Source of the DNA: Rhabditoides inermis
Lineage: Eukaryota > Nematoda > Chromadorea > Rhabditida > Rhabditidae
Length of the DNA: 64,000 nucleotides
Assembly (NCBI GenBank): GCA_963966185.1
Contig: CAWZYM010000196.1
Coordinates: 120,001 to 184,000, forward strand
Direction of reading: 5' to 3'
Below are positions 1-12,341 of the stretch, piece by piece. Every line of letters starts with the position of its first letter. Position 1 is the first letter of the stretch. The position numbers were made by a program, and so were the translations under genes. The notes beneath the pieces are model-generated. The model searched no databases, had not been told where the DNA came from, and saw only the letters and a list, made by a program, of their open reading frames with translations.

Positions 1-429
1 CAGTATTCTTTCTAAATATTGATTGTAGGTGTGGCGAATGGCGAGGAGATGACATCTCTGCATCCTCTCGTTCGTCTGACCATCACCAGGTCTCCGTTAA
101 CGCGTACTACTACAACATTCAACTCCAGGTCTATAGAGATTCTCTGTCGATGATTCCCGGTCTCACTGTTCTTGTGTAATGTTTGGGTACTATTCAACCA
201 CAACTTCCTCTGTGTTTATAATTACGTCAAACAGTGAGACATACAGTGAAAAGTAGCTTATAGTTTGTAGAACATATTACATGTTGTTTATCTTGGTATG
301 CCGTTCCGTTGATGTCTCGCTGTAGTTGTAGGCGTGTTATCTCGCCACATTTTTTTGAGATGAATGATGTTATGATTACATGTGTTTTATTGATTCGATC
401 GGTTCGTCAGTGAATTTTGATGGGCCGAT

Positions 430-797
430 CCGGGTGTATCAGTATGGATGTATGGTTACTGGTGAACTGGTGACCGTAATATTACAGTAAGGCGTAATGG
501 GTTACGGTAGAAGGCGTACATGCCGGGAAGCTTAGAACTATCACAGTGGACGTTTTAAGATTACAACTATAATTTTATTCTCACCGTTCACTATCACTTT
601 CTCACCTTATTCACCGATCACTATTACTCACATTCTCCCGTCCTTCTTGCCAGAGGCCTTCCGACTGTGCTTCTCCATCCTCTCGGTGTATCGGTACAGA
701 GATGTATGGTTACGGTAGTATTACAGTAAGACGTAATGGGTTACGGTAGAAGACCGTATTAGGCAATAGACGTTGATGCGGGGAAGCCTAGAACAGA
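430..797. repeat. Degenerate direct duplication of about 110 bp
   Basis: Positions 436-540 and 676-797 share, in the same order, a GTATGGTTAC block, the string ATTACAGTAAG, the string CGTAATGGGTTACGGTAGA and a GGGAAGC(T/C)TAGAAC end. The spacing between blocks differs by small indels. It looks like a short tandem duplication; no function is apparent. Confidence 0.7.
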
Positions 798-1907
798 GTG
801 GGCGCGCGGTGGGATGTGGGTGGGAGGAGGAGAGTTGACTGGCATCCAGCTTGTCCCCTCTGTCCTATCCTATCTCAATACCGCTCACCCCGCGTCGCTC
901 TCTGCTGCCGCACCCACCCAATATCACTTCAGAGAGAAAGAGGCGCGCCAGTCTTTGTCATTGTGAAATTGATATATAATACACATATGTGTAGCGTGAT
1001 ATTCTAGTTTTTTTTTGTGTGTCAGGGACAGTGTGTTGTCAATGCGGCTCTACTACAACCGACATCGACTGTGGTTTGGTTCCTAAACTCGCAACCAGAA
1101 AGTGCGCCACCTTTCTTTCTTTCTCCCTCTCTCTCCCTCCCTCTCATTCTCTCTCTCTTTCTTTCTCTACCTCCTCTCTCTCTCTCTCTCTCTTTATAAA
1201 TAAATAAAAATCCTGCAAGCGCTGTTGTGTGTAGGGTTAGTGTTAGTGACACTTACAGCTATTCACACAACAGCAGATGATTCATCGTCAGACCAGATGC
1301 TCGTCGTATTCTTCTTTTCGACTTCTTTCTTCTTGACGTTACTTGATGTGTTTTCTTTTCTAATGGCGTAATATAATCGTAATCGAATTTGATCGTAATT
1401 TGTCGTAAAATTTGTCGTAATAATCGTAATTTGTAATCGAAAAAGTGTTCTCACGTGTTGGGGATTTCACGTGACTCGCTCTCGTGGCTCGCCTCGCCTT
1501 GCCACAACCGCGCAGCGCAAACACTAGTTACCCTTTCTTCTTCGCGTCTTTTTCGATGCGCTCATGGAACATGTTTTCACTCACAATCGTATGACGGCGT
1601 GCAACCCACACGCACGAATTGTTGTAGAATGGTGAATCGGTGGTGACGTGTTATGTGCGGAGAAGGTGCTGTCACTAACAAATTCTCTGGTTGACCACCG
1701 TTTGTGCTGCAGTGCTGTTTCTCCGAAGGGTTTTTTTTGTAACGATGCAGCGCACTGCTGCCTCTCTCCTTCTCCTGTAATCGACGGCTGGTGCTTTTGG
1801 CTTCTTTCCTTTCCATCTCACAAATTACTGATTGTAGTTCTATTCAAACATCGTTCAGTGTCGCCCAGTAATGTCGCGCTAGTATACTAGCGTACTAGTA
1901 TACTATT

Positions 1908-1937
1908 CTACATTCGCTCAGTACTGAGCGAATGTAG
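1908..1937. repeat. 30-bp perfect palindrome
   Basis: CTACATTCGCTCAGT is followed directly by its reverse complement, with no spacer. A second near-palindromic string built on CTAGTATACTAG lies just upstream at about 1879-1905. The symmetry is exact and can be checked by eye. It could be a dimeric protein site or a cruciform remnant of a small transposon. Confidence 0.85.
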
Positions 1938-4104
1938 GATCGCGTAAGTGGCGACCGAGTTTTATCTCCTCGTGTTTTTAAGAATGAGTAGGTAGCCTGT
2001 ATAGGTGGGATATTAAAACATTCTCATCTACCATCACCCAGGTGAACAGTAAACAGTAAATAAAACACAGTAAATAAAATAATTGCCCTGGTCGATAAAA
2101 CAATTATTATTATTATAGCTTTATTATTCATAACAAATCGGCTCACAACTTCTTGGACATGTGGTATAACATGGGTTTAACAAGATCACAAGAATCACAA
2201 GAATTCATTGTTGTGCATAATGTATGTATGTGGCCGAATTGTTGGGATGAAAAAGTTAACTGTACTTCAACCGGATCAGTACCTTATCGTTATAATCGCT
2301 CATCACATGTCAATTGCCCCCAGGGGCAATGACCAATCATCATATGTCATTTGTATTAGTAATTGTAAGCTAAAGGAAGGGGTGGTAATAGAAAGTATTT
2401 CCGCAGAATGCGCTTCGGTCGCGCTTGCCACTCTCACTCGGCCCCCGCCGACGCGCTATCCATCGCCAAACCACAGCGAGAACGAACCCAAACCACCTAC
2501 GCAATCCCAACCCGAATCGCCCAGATGCAACAAGAGACCCACCCAGTCTATACATTTCCCGCCACTCAAACACCTCGCAAAATCGAACGTAGGCTAAACG
2601 GACTGAAAACGGCGAATGACGGCTACATGTACACACTCCGAGCTGTACGCGTTCAGCCCTGTGTCCAGGTCGCTTCTATTTTGGGATACCCCACATCTCT
2701 CCGCGGTTCCCTAGTTCATGTCAGCCACGTACAAAACCATATTCTACATGCACAGAGGAAATGAATCGTTGAATGGCCCCCGACGGCTAATATACGTGAC
2801 GGCGCATTGCTTTCAACTGATTTTCTCTACTTAGCTTGAACTGCCGCGAAAAATGTACAACACAGGAGACATAGTTTTTATTATAAAATATTATTTTAAA
2901 AAGAGTTCTGTAACTTGGCTTGTGCTGGTAGTGCGGGAATGTAGCACGCATGAATACGCAATGTTAGCTATACAACGTGATAATTGGTATTGTTCCAAAT
3001 AGAATAAACATCTTGGGTTGAGCATATACTCTCTGCTCTACGTTGTGTCGTGTCTTTAGTTGCATTCAAACTTACATGAACATACTTTCACCTCACACAC
3101 ATTATACAAAACGACTTTCACCTCACGTCACATGCCTCATTGCTTTCACCTCTCACCAACAAAGACACGACACACGTGAAACAAAGAGTATATTATGCGC
3201 TCGCGTGGTCAATATGTACACATGTATCCTACATTCCCGCTCTGGTAGCGCAAGCCAATCCACTAAGATAAAAGATAAAACCCAAAGAAAGTGAAACATA
3301 TTCGTCAAAAGTGTGTTCCCAGCCCATTGAGTTATCCTAAGATTTCAGCGATTTATAAGTGTTGTACATTTTTTTGCGATAGACCAAACTAAGCAAAGAA
3401 AACCAGATGAATGCAGTACGTCATCCCATATACTTGCCGCCGGCGTGCAACCCACCGATTCACCTCTTCTGTGCAAAATAGAACACGGATCTGCACGTGC
3501 CCTTCATAAACTCAGGAACCGCGGTGAAATGCGGGGTATCCCAAGATAGAAACCACCCGGACACCAGACAAAACTCGTTCAACTTGAAACGAGTACAAGT
3601 AGCCGCACTCGCTTCAGTACGTCTAGCCTCCGTTAAATTTCACGAGATTCCTGTGCTTGAGCGACGGGATCCGTACTTGCATCTAACGCAACTCGCATCA
3701 GGGTGCGAAAGAGCCAGGGCCTAGACACGGAGGGAGGGGCCGAGAAGAGAGAGTGGCGGCGCCGCCGCAGCACACCCCGAGCCTGCCCATCAAACTCGTC
3801 AATACCTACTCGCGCCATACACATGGCTGCGAATCGGAGCAGACTTATAGATTTGATTGAATTGAATTGGAGGGGGAGGGGGGGGGTGACTACCTGATCC
3901 GGTGAAGAAACAGTTACCATTTTCAAAATTTAAATGGATATTTCGTAATAGTGGTGACTAACACTAACATAACTTGGAAGGTCCCCTTAGAGGACCTACT
4001 ATGATCCGGTGTAGTCGCGTTTCTTGTCGATGTTGATCGTGTCGTCCTTTGTCCAGTCGCAGCAACTCGCCGCGCTGTCGAATCTCGTCGCTTCCTAAAA
4101 AAAG

Positions 4105-4110
4105 CATCTC

Positions 4111-4144
<34 letters not shown>

Positions 4145-5606
4145 TCTCAACTCCCCTTCCCTACTCCCCCTCCCCTGTGTTCTACTTTGTGTATAGTTTG
4201 TTCAGTTCTAATACTTGGTTGCTCCCTGTTCACGAGTGATGTTCAATTTTTGTCGCAGTACCTGCTATGATTATGATTATACTCGCGATTCGCAAATAGC
4301 AACGCTTTTCGGCGTTAAAATAGCTGTTGTTGTTTCAGTTGCGCATACATAGTACATAGTACATCGTAGGAAATGGTAATTTCCTAATAATAATTCACTT
4401 GCGAACGTGAACTCGCCCCACTTGCTTTAGCGGTCGCCCACTCATGTGTCAGCAATACGTTAAATGTTCATTTGTGTTTAATCAACTATTAGTTTGTTTA
4501 ATCAACTATTAGAATACTGTTTATTTTAGTGGACGGTCGGCAAAGAGAGAGGGACGATAGCGCCGACGAATGGGGAGCGAGCCGCGCACTGTGCCTGGGA
4601 AGGAGGAGCAGTGGCTATGGAAGCGATGAGCCACAGGTCAGCATACCACACGTCAAACACACGACACACGACTATTTGTGAATGTGTTTGTGATTTGCCC
4701 GCGTCTGATTTAACGTGTGTCATGTGTTTCTCTTTGTACATTGATATTATTCAGCGCGAGACATGCTTAGTGGAAGCTGAAGAGACGTGGCGGCGGGCGG
4801 TCGTGGATGAGAGAGAGCTGGAGTACGGGGAGAGCGCTCTCCGCCGGATGCGCACTCGGACTCTGCACCCAGCCTCTTCCCCTATGGGTGAGCTGAGCGA
4901 TATGCACGCTACACACACAAGCCGCTCAACCATTCAACCACGTCCGAACCACTCGCTATAGCAATACGCGGTACTGCACAGCATATCGCTGTTTGTCGCA
5001 CAATATCTAGGTTGTCAAACATCACTTTACTAGATTTTGATTGATGTTAATGATTCCATAGTCCGTTGATTATCACTCTGAAGTTCTCGTTTGCCACCCC
5101 TTCGTCTCCCATCGGAAAGAGCTAGGACGGCTTTCGGGTGAAGCAACACGACTCTCCGACTACGTCAACAGGTGAGGCACGCTCACGCATAAACGACTAG
5201 TGCACTGACTCCATTGTTGCTGTCAACATCTCAACATATACAATGCAAGCAATGTGGTTCGTGTGCTACTCCTAGCGTGAAAAGACTGTGGCGAATGAGG
5301 AGACGCAGACGGCCAGCGCGTGCGCGACTCTCACTTCTCTCATCGTTGTGTTTCCATATTTCGAACACGTTATCAATTATCATATACGTATTATACTTGC
5401 GTATTGTTCACATTGTCATTTTAGTTGGTCGGGTTGCGGAGAGAGGGCAGGCGGAGGCGTTGACGAAGGAGGAGGCAGAGCGAAGGAGGAGCTGGCTGGA
5501 TGGCTGGCTGGATGGATGTGCCCCGCGCCGGGCGGAACGCAGTGAGTCGCTCTTCCCCTCTCTCCATCCTACATACATGTTGGATGTTGCAGGCTGTGTC
5601 GTGTCG
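4105..5606. repeat. Outer inverted repeat, left arm
   Basis: This segment, starting at a CT tract and ending near 5605, recurs in reverse complement at 59535-61498. Long runs match with only scattered differences, for example the blocks around 4190-4330 and 4970-5430. The right arm carries about 400 bp of extra sequence near 59640-60050 and another 40-bp insertion near 60690. Outside the CT/GA tracts the flanks do not match, so the arms end there. Confidence 0.9.
4755..5541 (+). CDS. Candidate exons of an unidentified gene in the left outer arm
   Basis: Three GC-rich blocks bounded by good splice sites can be joined in phase: 4755-4887, 5126-5171 and 5425-5541. The first reads as a charged segment (RETCLVEAEETWRRAVV, then ERELEYGESALRR) before a GTGAGC donor. 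I recognise no domain and cannot find the start or the end. In the right-arm copy, the exon equivalent to 4755-4887 has a one-base insertion that shifts the frame into a stop. So at least one copy is broken, or the block is not coding. Confidence 0.25.
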
Positions 5607-5699
5607 CGTAGATTGTTGAGTGGCGTCGCATGGAGAGCGTGCACCACCTCCACCATCGGAGTCCACTCACACGACAATGATGCGCCCTGAACCTCCTTC

Positions 5700-6780
5700 G
5701 CCACCTGGCTGATATGAGCCAGTCTGATGGATGCGCATGGATGCAGTCTGATGAAGTAGTGGGTGAGCGGCGCGGGTGCGGCGCGGTCAGGCGACGCGGC
5801 CGAGAGAACGGACATATTGTAGTCCGACGCCGACGAGAGGAGACGTGCGTGCTACAGGAGAATCGAGGAGTGGCCGCCGTCCGCCGATGCTCGTTGGAGG
5901 TGCGCAACGCTCAACTGACTCTGATCATTGATCACAACTGATCATTCAACATGATCACACATTCAACATGATCACACATTCAACATGATCACAGTTTACT
6001 AATTGATGTTCTGTATGTGTCTCTAAAGTCAGAGCTGTGCGTTTCAGTTGCGTGATCGGGGCGACTGGAGCCTGGAGAGAAGTGGTAGAAGGAGGGGAGG
6101 ATTGGCAGGCCGGTCCGAGTGAGCGCCCTCACAACACCACTCCGACTGAGACGGAAGCGGGCGAGTACACATCGAGTGGAGGTGAGTGGGGGATGAGTGA
6201 GGTGAGTGGGGGATGATGAGTGAGTGGGGGACCTACTACCTTCCCGGTGCCGTTCCTTCCGGTCATCTGAGTGGGGCAGTGGGGGTGGTAGTAGGACGGA
6301 ACTGCAAACGCCGGAGTGGTTGTTGTTCTGGACAGAGTCCGTTGCAGTTCCATCCCTGTGCAGCTCCTATTGCGAGAAGGGGAGTAGTGCGGGAGTAGTG
6401 ATCGATCGATTCCTTCAGCAATGCGACTGGCCGGGCGAGAGTGAGAGAGAGGAGTGGATAGGAAGTGATCGCCCTCCCTCTCCTCTCACCATCCGCCATC
6501 GCCCAACCAAGTATGATTCGCCGCTCCTCTGACCATGTCGAGGTGATCAAATTTGTCTCTACAATCTGAATCATGTTTATATATTGATCGACCACTTTAG
6601 CGGTGGTTTGCTGTGCCGGCGCGTCTCTATTCCGTGCGAGGCAAGTCGGAGTAGATCGAGCGAGTGGCAGGAGGGGCTCAACGTTCTCCGTCGACTTGTG
6701 AGTCACACCATCATATCCACTGCTTGCATATCCTCTCCCTTCTCTTGTATTTGTCGACATCCAAAGTTTGATGTGTATGG
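5700..6780. repeat. Y module, copy 1
   Basis: This block matches 9530-11010 in the same orientation. Shared landmarks are a GGTGCGGCGCGGTCAGGC-like string (5774 and 9630), CATATTGTAGTCCGACG (5815 and 10240), repeated GATCACAACTGATCA strings, and a final block around 6590-6710 and 10870-10990. The final block contains GAGCGAGTGGCAGGAGG and CTCAACGTTCTCCGTCGAC and is bounded by splice-like signals. Both strands stay open over this block, so its coding strand is unclear. Confidence 0.7.
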
Positions 6781-6829
6781 GATGGGGTCAACCAAGTCGA
6801 AGAAATCTTCGACGAAAATCTATCCCTCT

Positions 6830-7345
6830 CTCATATCTTCTCTCATATCTTCCCCTCTTTGCCTCTTTCTCCACTCACCCGTAGGACGACGGCCGAGTCC
6901 TGTGGAGTGTAGTTTCTTGTACACTCCTGCGTTGCCGTCGATCTATTCGACGGCATGAACGCCTTCCGGTTCATCGGACGGGGTGGCGGAGCGACTCGAG
7001 TCAGACTCTCCTCGCACCACCGACTGCCCCGTCCCTCGCCGGGGATGTGACCGATTGCGAGGCATGCGACAAAGTATCGCACGCCCGCGCAACCAGCGAC
7101 ACAGGCGGGCATCTCAATCTGAAACGACGGTCGGTTAGTCGACTGTTCCCTTCTGATCCCATCTCGCACTCACTTCCTCCACTCCTGTGCCTTCAGCGTG
7201 TCTTTGCGATGGTTTGTCCGCGTAGCCAGACGAGGCTGCGTGGACGGACCATCGCGCCTCTCTCCCACGAGAGGGTGAGCCGGCGGAGTCCCCACTCCCC
7301 CGGCACATCTTGACACCTGCAAATAACTCATTCTCTCTGCTATCT
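6830..7345 (-). pseudogene. X module A (partial exon module)
   Basis: This is a partial copy of the X module seen more fully at 11.2-12.3 and 13.5-14.5 kb. On the minus strand it keeps an acceptor near 7318 and an exon-like block with the motif LVGERR, in the same frame as module D but one codon longer before it. Blocks ending near the CCACTCACCCGTAG string follow. No domain is recognised. The module lacks the CT-tract portion. Confidence 0.35.
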
Positions 7346-7436
7346 TCATCTCTTCCCTTTCTCTCTTTTGAATTATGTCAAACTACATTATTTCTATTTA
7401 TTTGTATCGTTTTTTTACAAAAGAATTTCAGTTGTC

Positions 7437-7479
7437 TCTCTACTAGGCAGCGGGAGTGAGAGGGCAGCGTCTCTCTCTC

Positions 7480-7516
<37 letters not shown>

Positions 7517-7520
7517 TTCG

Positions 7521-7555
<35 letters not shown>

Positions 7556-8110
7556 CACTCACACCAAGACGGAATTACTCCGTGTCCTCTCCCGGAAAAC
7601 GGCGACCACTTGCAAGAGTTGCAAGAGTAGTCGTCCGTGTCGCCCCACATCACTGAAAAGAGCTATCTTTATCTACAAGAATCTCCACCGCTTCACGTCC
7701 TTTCTTACCCCCTTCCTCTTATCCCCTTCTCCTCTTTGCTCCCCTCCCTTATGTCCTTCCCTTCTCTCTCTCCCTCCCTCCCTCCCTATCCACTCACTTG
7801 TAGTTCGACCTCCGAGTCTTGTGGAGTGTGTCTGGTCTGTCCCCTTATGGGCCTTAACAGACCCACTCCCGCGTTCGCAGTCGCCCCTCGCAGCTGTCCT
7901 CAGCCGCGAGTCGACGGTTCGAACGCCCTTTGATGGAGGAGGCGGGGTGGTGGGGCGACTCGAGTGCAACACTCTCGTCACACCACCGACTGCCCCACCC
8001 TCTCACATCAAGTGGTGCTGACTGGTGCCGCCTACGACCGATGTGTCGCAGACGCAGTCAGCAGAGACCGAGTGGTCGTAGCCGAGTACCACACTGAAAC
8101 AGCGGTTATA
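7437..8110 (-). pseudogene. X module B with long CT tract
   Basis: The copy has a CT tract (about 7478-7558) followed by the conserved CACTCACACCAAG string. It then has a block that reads from the minus strand as an exon beginning near a TGGGGCGACA string. The middle block around 7800-7990 carries the shared CCACTCACTTGTAGTTCGA and GACTGCCCC landmarks. Frames differ from those of the other copies, which suggests decay. Confidence 0.35.
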
Positions 8111-8424
8111 TCATTTGGATGACGCTGATAAGTCAGTGTATATTTCTCCCGTTTCACTCCCGTTTCTTTCACTACACTCTTCATTCTGTGCTATGTTTAT
8201 ATGTTAGTTTTATTGAATTCTGGGGTGAATAGCGGACACTAGTGTGATGTAAGCTCGCGCCTCGCCTCGTGCACGCGACTCGATTCGAAAAAAACAACAA
8301 CTACATTTTCAGTGTGTGATTAGACTTTTTTCATGCATGCAAATATACGTATGAAATTTCGTGAAGTGTGTGGATTGTACGGATTGATGGATTAAAGATT
8401 GTGTATCTATTCTATTGATTGCAG

Positions 8425-9944
8425 GGTACTGGCGGAGGTTGACGAGAGCGAGAAGAAACAAGTGGCAAAGGAGGAACGACGGCGGCTCGATCCACGCATA
8501 CCCTGGAGGAGACGGTGAGCAATCGATAATCACATCTATTATTACTTTTGTATTTCCCGTGTGTACTTGACTTCCCATTTCGAATGTGTCCGTCACGATA
8601 TATTATATTTGCCCTTGTAAGTATAGTAATAAATGGTGTGTTAGGTGCAGATTGCAGATTGCAGTTTTTCGCGCTTCGTCCGCCCGTCACTCGCACGTTC
8701 AGCTCGCACCCGAAGCAGTTCGTCGAGTCACATTGAGGTGAGCTATTGCAATCTTGTCTTTCACTCTTCCCTAACAACCTTTATAGTATCCTAGTAACTA
8801 CTTTTGCATTGTGTTTCGTGTACTTGACTTCCCATTTCGAATGTTCTTTTTGCATTAATGAGTTGTTTTTTGTAATTTTGTTGTGATGCCTGATGTACTT
8901 GTCGATGATAATGTGATCAATTTAGCGTTGTCTACTGCGTCGACCGGCGGCAGACGCAAGACGGGAGATGCATGGTTTGAGACGAGCTGTGGGGCTGTGG
9001 CGCCGATCGGATGACGTCACTTGGTGAGGCCACGAGAATGGTCCGCTCCTTGGGAGAGTCCCGTTGGCGCGGCCCCCGGGTAGAAGTATCCAAGCATCGG
9101 GCGGAAGAACGCCGAGCGTAGCCCGGTTGTAAATGTTATGCGCGAAAAGTCTGTGGCGAAAGAGGAGCGCGTGCGAGTGCGTTATTTCCACTTTTCTCTT
9201 TTCCATTGTTCATAGCAATTTGAACGAGTCTGTCGGGGTCGGCCGACGGCCGTAGTGCCTCTTGCTTCGACGCTTCGCCTCATGCCATGACGCTTTACTA
9301 GTGCATGCGCTCATTCATTCTGCGCACATACACTTCATCACATTCACTTTCGTACACGTGCATATTTTCGAATTACTAAGGCGTTCACACTTGTATAGTA
9401 TTAGCGACTGGGCTGTGTCACACTTATACATATCATACACATGTGAATATCATACTCGTTGTTCCACGTGAGTCGTCTTGGTTGGTGAGAGGTGAAAGCA
9501 TTGAGGCCAATTCGCGCCACAACTGCGTGAGTGGCGGAAGCGGGCGTTGTAACTGCATCGATTAGAACAATAAAAATAGTTTTGCATATGCAGGTTGTGG
9601 TGGCTGCTGGAGTAGTGAGTGGGCGACGCGGGTGCGACGCGGTCAGGCCACCACCGACATTGAGAGAGGGAGCGCGGAGGGGAGACTGCGCCCAGCAACG
9701 CCCAGCGGTAAGCGACGAAAACAGAAGACTGAATGTGGATGTGTTCCGTTTGAATACACAAGTGCACATATTCTGAATGTAAATAGTATATTGTCATTTT
9801 TCAGTGCGAGTGTTGATTGGGACAGGGGAGCTGCGCTGATGTGGCTGGAGGAGATGAGTGAAGAGGGAGCGTCGTCTGCCCAGTGTCTACAGCCTGCATC
9901 AAGGCGGACAACACCAACGACCCCTACTCCAACGACAGGTGAGC
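8425..9944 (+). CDS. Candidate plus-strand exons between the module arrays
   Basis: At least three blocks have convincing borders. One is 8425-8514, whose best frame is strongly charged (VLAEVDESEKKQVAKEERR). Another is 9591-9710, between a TATGCAG acceptor and a GTAAGC donor. The third is 9806-9944, whose frame contains LMWLEEMSEEGASSAQ before a GTGAGC donor. I could not join them into one open chain and recognise no domain. The 9591-9710 block matches part of Y module copy 1, so these may be exons of one duplicated gene. Confidence 0.25.
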
Positions 9945-11010
9945 AATGCTTTGCGCCTAACTACTTCTGCTTGTGCCTGTCCGTTTGCGGAGAATCGAGT
10001 TGAACTAGTATGTTTGCGCTTACTACATACCTCTATCCAGCTTCTGTTCCATTCATATTGTCAAAAACATTTGATTGATTGATTGATTGATTATGTATTG
10101 TTGTAATTTCAGGGTGGGAGAATGCGGGCATAGCGAGGGGCGCAAGTGGGCGGGCGAGAGGAGTGAGTGTAGGGGCGTGCACACTGTCTCACTGACTACA
10201 GGCGAGTCACGCACACGCTCCATTCTCCAGTTTATGTGTTTCATATTGTAGTCCGACGTCGTCGAGAGAAGGCGGACGCCGAACAGGAGGATCGGGGAAT
10301 GCTCGCCGTCCACCTACGGTCGGTCGAGGTGCGCAACGTACAACTGATTCACTGATCACAACTGATCACAGCTTCCTGATTGATGTTCTGTACAACTGAT
10401 TCACTGATCACAACTGATCACAGCTTCCTGATTGATGTGTTCTCTCGAAAGCTAGACGTTTCAGTGAGTGTTGCGTGATCGGTGCACGGTGCTGGAAAGT
10501 AGTGGGAGGGCGACAGGACAGACGGGAGCCGACGATTCCTGGTTCCGAGTGAGCGTTTCCGTAATACCATTCCTACAGGCATAGCAAGTGCGAGTGAGTG
10601 GGGGGGGGGGTGGTAGGACGGAACATTAAACGGCGTTTTGGATAGTTGGTTGCAGTTGCATCCTTGTGCAGCTCGTATTGCGAGAAGGGGAGATTGGCGG
10701 GAGTAGTGATCGATCGATTCCGACTGGCCGAGTGAGAGTGAGAGAGACGAGAGACGCGCAGATCTGGTGGAGGAGGGAGAGGGGAGTGAATAGGAGGCGA
10801 TAACCCTCTTTCACAACCTCTAGGTGATCAGCTTCGCCACTGCAATCTGAATGATGTTTGGGAGGATGTCTATTGATCGAACACTTTTCAGCGGCGGTTT
10901 GATGTGCCGGCGGGTCTCTGTGCCGTGCGAGGGACTTCGGAGTGCAGCGAGCGAGTGGCAGGAGGTGCTCAACGTTCTCCGTCGACACGTGAGCCACACC
11001 CCCCATATCC
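9530..11010. repeat. Y module, copy 2
   Basis: Direct partner of 5700-6780. The end block at 10890-10988 has a TTTTCAG acceptor and a GTGAGC donor on the plus strand and reads ASEWQEVLNVLRRH in one frame. The minus-strand reading STENVE(P/H)LLPLAR is equally conserved between the two copies. Conservation alone therefore does not settle the coding strand. Confidence 0.7.
10074..10094. repeat. TTGA microsatellite
   Basis: About five copies of the tetramer GATT/TTGA in a row, followed by an AT-rich stretch and a TTTCAG. Simple repeat. Confidence 0.8.
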
Positions 11011-11219
11011 ACCTTTTGCGTATCCTTTCTATCCTCTCGTATCCTCTCCCTTCTCTTGTACTTGTCAACATCCAACGATTGATGCGTATGGGAATCAATC
11101 AGCGGCGGAACTGTTGCGCCACAAGACAACACTAAAAACATCGCTCCCGCAATAAGCAGTGACCATAAATCCCGATCACCCCCATGTACTGAGCGTGTTG
11201 GCGTAGTTCTTGTATATGG

Positions 11220-11377
11220 TTGGGTAACATTTTCCTCACGTGTGTTGTGTTTTCACGGTATGCTTTGAGACGGAAAGGAATGAGAACGTCCCACGTGTTA
11301 AGTTTCATCTCCGCCACTCCACCCTCCTTTTACCCTCCCCCCTCTCTCTCTCTTTCCTTTCTCTCTCTCCTTCCTCT

Positions 11378-11410
<33 letters not shown>

Positions 11411-12300
11411 ACTCACACCAAATCGGTTTCGCTCCGTTCGCACAGCTTCCTTAGCCGCTCCCAGCTGAGTGACCACATCAAGGGTCACGTCCATGTCGCC
11501 CCACGTTTGCTGAAAAAAGATATCTTTAGCTACGAGTCTTTTCTCCATCCCCTTCTCCATTCCCTTCTCCATCCCCTCTCCTCCCCCTATTGCCTCCTCC
11601 AGCTCTTCTCTTCTCCTCTTCTCCCCTCCCCTATTCCCTCCTCCAACTCTTCTCTTCTCCCTCCTTCTCCATCTCTTTCCTCATCCTCTTTTCCTTCCCC
11701 TATCCACTCACCCGTAGTTCGAATGCTGGGTCTTGTGGAATGCAATCTGCCCCCCTCTTTTTTCTTCTTCTTTTTTTTGGGGGGACTTCGTCAGATTGCA
11801 CTCCTGCGTTCCCGCCGGTCTAGCCGACTCTTGCGAGCGGGCAGCCGACGGCTTGAACGCCTTCCGATGTGGTTGAGGGGGTGATGGGCGATTGGAGCCA
11901 GGTTCGCCTCGCGCCATCGACTGCCCCGCTCTTCCACACCGAGTGTCGCTTCCCCACGTTGGTCGACCAACTGGTCGCCCCGGCGCGTGAACGACCCTGA
12001 CTGCGAAGGGCGTGCGGCGAACAAAACGCGTCGCACGCCCGCGCAACCAGCGGCACGGAGCGGGCATCTGAAACGACGCTCGGTTAGGCTACTGCTCGCT
12101 GCCCGTGCCATCTCGCACTCACCCGCTCGACTCTCGTGCCCTCTGCGTGTAACGGCGCGAGTTTTGTGCAGGCAGCCAGAAAGGGCTGCGTGCACGCTGC
12201 TCGCGTCTCTCCCCCACGAGAGAATGCCCGACGGAGTCCTCGCTCCCCCGGCACAACCACACACCTGCAAATCACTCATTCTCTCCCCTCTCTCCACCTC
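11220..12300 (-). pseudogene. X module C
   Basis: On the minus strand three exon-like blocks follow in order: 12264-12123 (acceptor TTTGCAG, donor GTGAGT), a block starting at 12067 after TTTCAG, and about 11506-11420 (starts QTWGDMDV, ends before GTGTGAGTGAGAG). Joined in phase, the second block hits a stop after about 80 codons. Compared with module D, the first block has a one-base shift that moves it out of the LVGERR frame. It looks like one copy of a duplicated gene that has decayed, or a gene evolving fast. No domain is recognised. Confidence 0.35.
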
Positions 12301-12301
12301 A

Positions 12302-12341
<40 letters not shown>

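Larger units (their letters stand above)
1..4100. other. Stretch with no recognisable gene
   Basis: I see no conserved protein domain here. Open frames are short, overlap on both strands and lack a consistent splice chain. The stretch holds a CT microsatellite (about 1117-1195), a 30-bp perfect palindrome (1908-1937) and a short direct duplication (430-797). A GC-rich block at about 2400-2640 could hide exons, but I could not link it to anything. Confidence 0.5.

Noticed and set aside
1022..1252. Arg/Glu or Ser/Leu repeat proteins over CT/GA tracts
   Set aside because: These frames, here and at many other tracts, exist only because GA/CT repeats contain no stop codon.
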